Of a DNA stretch of 37,063 nucleotides, positions 32,856 to 37,063 are shown piece by piece. The notes under the pieces were generated by a model. The model was not told the DNA's origin. It searched no databases and was given only the letters and a program-made list of their open reading frames with translations. The translations under genes were made by a program, and so were the position numbers. Origin of the DNA: Actinomycetota bacterium (lineage in GTDB: Bacteria > Actinomycetota > Actinomycetes > Actinomycetales > Microbacteriaceae); NCBI GenBank assembly GCA_029865895.1, contig JARXAN010000039.1, positions 1 to 37,063 of the forward strand. The letters are read 5' to 3'. Each line of letters begins with the position of its first letter. Within the stretch, counting starts at the first letter, position 1.

Positions 32856-33584
32856 CTATGGAGCTACTCGACCGTTGGCGTTGAAGGATTCGTAAGTCAA
32901 AGGCATAAGCTCCGCCCAGAAATCTTCCATCTTCTCGGCAACCATTTCGATTTCGCGCTGCGGGTAAGAAGGGAAGTGAGTTCCCTCGCGTGAGGTGCGA
33001 AGCGATAGGAAGTTCATCAGGGAACGTGAATTCATGGTGACGTACATGCTCGAGTAAATGTTCAGTGGCAGCACAATACGAGCCACTTCGCGAGCAATAC
33101 CAGCCTCCAGCATGCGCTGGTAAGCCTCGTAGGCTGCGCGGGTAACCGCCATGGTCTCCTGCTCAACCAATGCGGTCTGCTCTGCACTGCCGTCATGGAA
33201 TTCGTAGTGACCAGGCTTTCCAACCTGGATTAGCTTGCGCTCTGGTCCTGGTACATAGAACACCGGCTGAAGCTCACGGTAGCGACCAGATTCTTCGTTG
33301 TAGCTTGCGATGCGGTGACGCATGAATTCGCGGAACACGAAGATTGGAGCCTGCACGTAGAAGGTTAGGGAGTTGTGCTCAAAAGGAGATCCGTGGCGAT
33401 CGCGCATTAGGTAGTTGATTAGACCCTTGTCGCGCTTGTCGGTCTCGGCGTCGGATTTGAGTGCACCCTCGAGGGTCTGTTCGCCCTGAGTTGAAACTCG
33501 GGCGGCATAGAGCACATCGGCATCGTTGGCGGAAGCTCGGACCAGCTCGACGGTCATATCGGATCTAAATTGAATTTCACTCAC
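32856..33584 (-). CDS. thyX: Flavin-dependent thymidylate synthase
   Basis: ThyX motif RHRIASYNEESGRY. GTG start at 33584 (SEIQFRSDMTVELVRAS) preferred over the ORF start at 33635. Confidence 0.94.
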   Translation of the reverse strand: MSEIQFRSDMTVELVRASANDADVLYAARVSTQGEQTLEGALKSDAETDKRDKGLINYLMRDRHGSPFEHNSLTFYVQAPIFVFREFMRHRIASYNEESGRYRELQPVFYVPGPERKLIQVGKPGHYEFHDGSAEQTALVEQETMAVTRAAYEAYQRMLEAGIAREVARIVLPLNIYSSMYVTMNSRSLMNFLSLRTSREGTHFPSYPQREIEMVAEKMEDFWAELMPLTYESFNANGRVAP

Positions 33585-33665
33585 AATCCACAAGCCTAGA
33601 GGAGGCAAAAAGTAAAAAAGCGCAACACTCCGCAACTGATAGGTGCAATCACTTACCCTTGCTAA

Positions 33666-34109
33666 GTGGAATTCTCTGGCATCTACCTAGCGATTGGTCT
33701 ATTTGGCCTAACGCTGATTGCCGGCATCTTCTATAAGGTCTCTGCGGGAAGCGGAAGAAGAGTCCAGCGCAGCCCAGCGATAGATCTCGAGCGCATCGGC
33801 GCCCACAAGAACGGCTTTGCCGTCAAGGAGCTCGGCAAAGCTGCCACGCTCTTGCAATTTTCCACCGAATACTGCGGCCAGTGCCCGGGAGTGCGTAGAT
33901 CGCTCTCGCAAATCGAGTACCGCACCGGAGGCGTACTTCACGCCGAGGTTGATCTGACAGACCGGTTAGATCTGGCAGCAAAATTCAAGATTTCGCAAAC
34001 TCCAACGGTGTTCATCCTCAACGCAAAAGGCGAGGTAACCTTCCGAGTAAGCGGAGTACCAAAAGCAGGACTAATCCAACAGGAACTAGCCAAGTTAGGA
34101 ATCAAATGA
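33666..34109 (+). CDS. Membrane-anchored thioredoxin-like protein
   Basis: 147 aa; N-terminal TM segment; thioredoxin active site FSTEYCGQCPGVRRSL, cis-Pro TPTVFIL; GTG start. Confidence 0.88.
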   Translation: MEFSGIYLAIGLFGLTLIAGIFYKVSAGSGRRVQRSPAIDLERIGAHKNGFAVKELGKAATLLQFSTEYCGQCPGVRRSLSQIEYRTGGVLHAEVDLTDRLDLAAKFKISQTPTVFILNAKGEVTFRVSGVPKAGLIQQELAKLGIK

Positions 34110-34549
34110 GTGCAGAACTAATCGATCCACGTGGACCAAGATTCGGAGCGGCAATCACCAGCGCGCTCTCGCTAACTGCCTTTGGTATTGCGGTATCGGC
34201 CCAGGACGGCTACTTCACCGCCTATCCACTTATCGTGCTGCTTGCACTGCTATTTAGCTGGAGCGTCTTTAGCCCAAAGACTCACCCATACGGCTTGATT
34301 TTCAAGAAGCTGGTTCGCCCTCGCCTGGCTGCGCCGAATGAGCTAGAGGACTCCCGACCACCGCAGTTCGCCCAGAAGGTTGGGTTGGGCTTTGCGCTAC
34401 TTGGTCTAGTGGGTTACTGGATCGCGCCGGTATTGGTCGCAGTGAGCGCGGGATTCATTTTCTTCGCCGCGTTCCTGAACGCGTTTTTCAACTTCTGCCT
34501 TGGTTGCCAGATGTATTTGGGCCTAAAGCGATTTGGAGTTATTCGCTAG
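34106..34549 (+). CDS. DUF4395-family membrane protein
   Basis: 147 aa; hydrophobic, IDPRGPRFGAAIT N-terminus, C-terminal FNFCLGCQMY CxxC; ATGA overlap with the thioredoxin gene. Confidence 0.85.
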   Translation: MSAELIDPRGPRFGAAITSALSLTAFGIAVSAQDGYFTAYPLIVLLALLFSWSVFSPKTHPYGLIFKKLVRPRLAAPNELEDSRPPQFAQKVGLGFALLGLVGYWIAPVLVAVSAGFIFFAAFLNAFFNFCLGCQMYLGLKRFGVIR

Positions 34550-34960
34550 TTTGATTGCTTTGCGAATCGACTTGCGAGCCAGTTTGCGATCGCCTGAGGC
34601 GTCGTAGCACTCCCCCAGGCGAAACCAAAGCTCCCAGTTCTCAAGATCTTGTGACACCAAAGCCTTGATGCGCTCGAACTCGACCTGAGCACTTTCTTTG
34701 GTAGCCCTGCCGCTTGGACGAAGCTCCAACTGAAGCTCAGGAAGCGAATTGGTTTTTGCAAGCCTTTCGGCATCGATTCCAAACTTGACCTCGGTGAGGA
34801 TTGCCCAAGCCGCAACAATCGGCAGCACCAGCAGGGCCAAGCCCATTGCCTTGGCAACCCAGTTGTTGTCCAAAATCAGCAGGATGGCTTTCTGACCTAG
34901 CAAGACAAGGTAAATGGCAGCTAAAGCTGTCATTACCAAGGCCCAGATTTTTGCTGACAC
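34523..34960 (-). CDS. Membrane-anchored TPR-like protein
   Basis: 145 aa; two N-terminal TM segments, then TPR-like NWELWFRLGECYDASGDRKLARKSIRKAIKLA. Confidence 0.75.
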   Translation of the reverse strand: MSAKIWALVMTALAAIYLVLLGQKAILLILDNNWVAKAMGLALLVLPIVAAWAILTEVKFGIDAERLAKTNSLPELQLELRPSGRATKESAQVEFERIKALVSQDLENWELWFRLGECYDASGDRKLARKSIRKAIKLANNSKSL

Positions 34961-35685
34961 TAGCCCGCTACGACCTGATCGAGACCGACGGTCAATCCCG
35001 ATGCCTGCTGGGCAAACAAAATACTGCGGCGAATGCCCTCGGCATACGCGTGGTGCGATGAGACCTCATGAGAAATGGTGAGCAGTTCGTTACCCGCACC
35101 AAACAGAACGTCCTGTTTTGCCGAGACGCCCTTGAGGCGAAGCGAGTGAATCGGGACGCCTGCGACAACCTCGCCACGAGCTGGCTGAGACACCCCTGGA
35201 ATCAGCGGTTGCACCATCCCCTTGCGAGCCTCGGCTATCTGCTCGGCGGTTCTAACCGCCGTGCCGGAGGGTGAATCAACCTTGCCGGCGTGATGTGCCT
35301 CAACAATTTCAATTGAGTCAAAGTATCTGGCGGCCTGAACTGCAAATTGCTGCGCCAGCATTGAGCCGATTGAAAAGTTTGGGATTACCACGGCAGCGGC
35401 ATTTGGGTGCACGCTAAGCAGTTTGCGAAGCTCCTGCAGGTGGATCTCGCTCCAGCCCGAGGTGCCAATCACGATCTTGAGATCGTGCTTGATAGCAAAC
35501 TCAACCACCTTTGGGCTCACATCCGGCAGGGTGAAATCAACCACCACATCGGCACCGAGCATCATCGAGAGCTCAGACTTTGAGTTCAGGGCAGCATGCA
35601 GCTTGAGATTGGCATCGGCATCGATTAGGTCAATTGCCAAGCAACCCATGCGGCCACTTGCTCCAACCACTGCTACTGAGATCAT
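34960..35685 (-). CDS. dapB: 4-hydroxy-tetrahydrodipicolinate reductase
   Basis: 241 aa; VVGASGRMG, EAHHAGKVDSPSGTA. Confidence 0.96.
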   Translation of the reverse strand: MISVAVVGASGRMGCLAIDLIDADANLKLHAALNSKSELSMMLGADVVVDFTLPDVSPKVVEFAIKHDLKIVIGTSGWSEIHLQELRKLLSVHPNAAAVVIPNFSIGSMLAQQFAVQAARYFDSIEIVEAHHAGKVDSPSGTAVRTAEQIAEARKGMVQPLIPGVSQPARGEVVAGVPIHSLRLKGVSAKQDVLFGAGNELLTISHEVSSHHAYAEGIRRSILFAQQASGLTVGLDQVVAG

Positions 35686-35698
35686 GGCTATAAACCTA

Positions 35699-37009
35699 TC
35701 AAGCTAACTCTTGGAGTTGCTCAAGTCCCTCACCAACGGCGATCAACGAAGATGGCGCCGTGATGATTCTTTGTGCAATCTGCTGCACATCCGAAAGCGT
35801 TACCGAGCGGAAACGCTCCATAACTTCGGAGACAGAGAGATACTCTCCGGTGCCGATCTCTGCCGATAGCAGGCGGTTCATGCGGGCAATTGAACTTTCG
35901 TAGCGAAGCGCCAAACCACCGGTGATGTTTCCAAGGGCTAGGTCATACTCGGCTTGAGTGACACCGTTGTCTGCAAGCTCTCGGAAGATCTCCCACATCA
36001 ACTTGGTGACCACAACCGCATTCTCAGGGTTGGTGCCGGCATAGATGCCGTAGTAACCAGCATCGGCATAGCCCTGCTGGTATGAGTAAGTCGAGTAGGC
36101 CAAGCCGCGCTCTTCGCGAATTGCCTGGTAGAGCCGGGAGGACATTCCGCCGCCGAGAATGGTGTTCATAATGCCCAGTGCATACCGGGCATCGTCATTA
36201 CCTCGAATGCTCTGGAAGCCAAGTAGGACGTTGGCTTGCGCCACGTCCTTCTCGATAAATCTAAACTTCTCGGCTTGACCAATTTCTGCATCAAACTGCG
36301 CACGACGTTGGTTTGGCTCTGCCTGACCGTTCCAGTCAACTCGAGCAAGCTCTTTTTGAACCAAGTCGACTACGTGCTCGTGGCTGGCACCACCGGCAAC
36401 GGTGATTACTAGATTCTCTGGTCGGTAGTGCTTGAGGTAGTGCTCGTATACCGAATCGCGGTCCACCGCGTTGATGGTGTCTGGTGTGCCACCGATTGGG
36501 CGACCAAGTTCGTGATCTGGCAGCAGTGCTTCGGCTAGTGCCTCGTGAGCGACGTCCTCAGGATCATCGTCGTTCATCGCAAGTTCTTCGAGAATCACGG
36601 TGCGCTCGACGGTGAAATCTGAATCATCGATTCTTGCCGAGGTAAACATGTCCACCAACAAATCCATCGCAAGTGGCAGCGCGGAATTCTGAACCCTGGC
36701 GTAGTAGCTGGTGTATTCCTTGGCGGTTGCTGCATTTGATGAGCCACCAACTGAGTCAAAAGCCACCGAGATGTCCTTCTGCCCACGGCGCTGGGTGCCC
36801 TTGAATAACAGGTGCTCTAGAAAGTGGGTAGATCCGAAGTGACCACCGGTTTCATCCCTAGAGCCAACGGCAACCGATGCTGAAATGGCAACCGAGGGTG
36901 CGCCGGGGACTTCTTCGGTAAGAATGCGAACACCGCTGGGCAGCACCGAGCGAGAAACCCGGGCTGCCTCAGCGGTGAACGACTGTGACTTATTTAGTTC
37001 GAAGAGCAA
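35699..37009 (-). CDS. M16-family zinc metallopeptidase (processing-peptidase-like)
   Basis: 436 aa; HxxEH motif in STHFLEHLLFKGT; TTG start. Confidence 0.93.
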   Translation of the reverse strand: MLFELNKSQSFTAEAARVSRSVLPSGVRILTEEVPGAPSVAISASVAVGSRDETGGHFGSTHFLEHLLFKGTQRRGQKDISVAFDSVGGSSNAATAKEYTSYYARVQNSALPLAMDLLVDMFTSARIDDSDFTVERTVILEELAMNDDDPEDVAHEALAEALLPDHELGRPIGGTPDTINAVDRDSVYEHYLKHYRPENLVITVAGGASHEHVVDLVQKELARVDWNGQAEPNQRRAQFDAEIGQAEKFRFIEKDVAQANVLLGFQSIRGNDDARYALGIMNTILGGGMSSRLYQAIREERGLAYSTYSYQQGYADAGYYGIYAGTNPENAVVVTKLMWEIFRELADNGVTQAEYDLALGNITGGLALRYESSIARMNRLLSAEIGTGEYLSVSEVMERFRSVTLSDVQQIAQRIITAPSSLIAVGEGLEQLQELA

Positions 37010-37012
37010 TGC

Positions 37013-37063
37013 TTACTCTGCTTCCGCAGCGCTTTCTTCGCCCTCAACAACTGGAGCGAGCGA
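37013..37063 (-). CDS. pnp: C-terminal end of a gene running off the right edge, probably polyribonucleotide nucleotidyltransferase
   Basis: Minus frame reads ...SLAPVVEGEESAAEAE then TAA. Acidic tail; pnp identity rests only on the usual actinobacterial pnp-M16-dapB order. Confidence 0.45.
   Translation of the reverse strand, partial: SLAPVVEGEESAAEAE

Overview
This window is a gene-dense piece of an actinobacterial chromosome; gene content and order resemble streamlined Microbacteriaceae, which is an inference from synteny and protein motifs. It starts inside a 16S rRNA gene read on the minus strand. Next come an rrn promoter/leader region and a collinear minus-strand run of 12 genes: infC-rpmI-rplT-trmH/spoU-pheS-pheT-argC-argJ-argB-argF-argH-tyrS. 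Then follow DUF1844 (+), hisC-hisB-hisH-priA(hisA)-sseB, a LysM gene divergent from lexA, hflX, a methyltransferase, dapF-miaA-miaB-recX-recA-DUF3046-clgR-like-cinA-pgsA-ftsK-rnj-dapA-thyX, a thioredoxin/DUF4395 pair (+), and a TPR gene-dapB-M16 peptidase-pnp(partial). By adding the gaps between calls, non-coding DNA between tyrS and the window end is only about 1 kb of 35.7 kb. I see no CRISPR array, tRNA, transposon, prophage or defence island, and no clearly new multi-gene system. The best leads are regulatory and architectural: (i) a near-perfect 36-nt bidirectional terminator-like hairpin inside the 5' coding part of the trmH/spoU gene; (ii) infC with no ATG/GTG/TTG available, so a probable AUC start missed by the ORF track; (iii) a translation + arginine gene run that reaches the rrn promoters with no obvious terminator; (iv) 3'-end overlap in all four convergent gene pairs; (v) an SOS-box divergon of lexA with a LysM protein; (vi) a possible Shine-Dalgarno-sequestering hairpin at the clgR-like gene.
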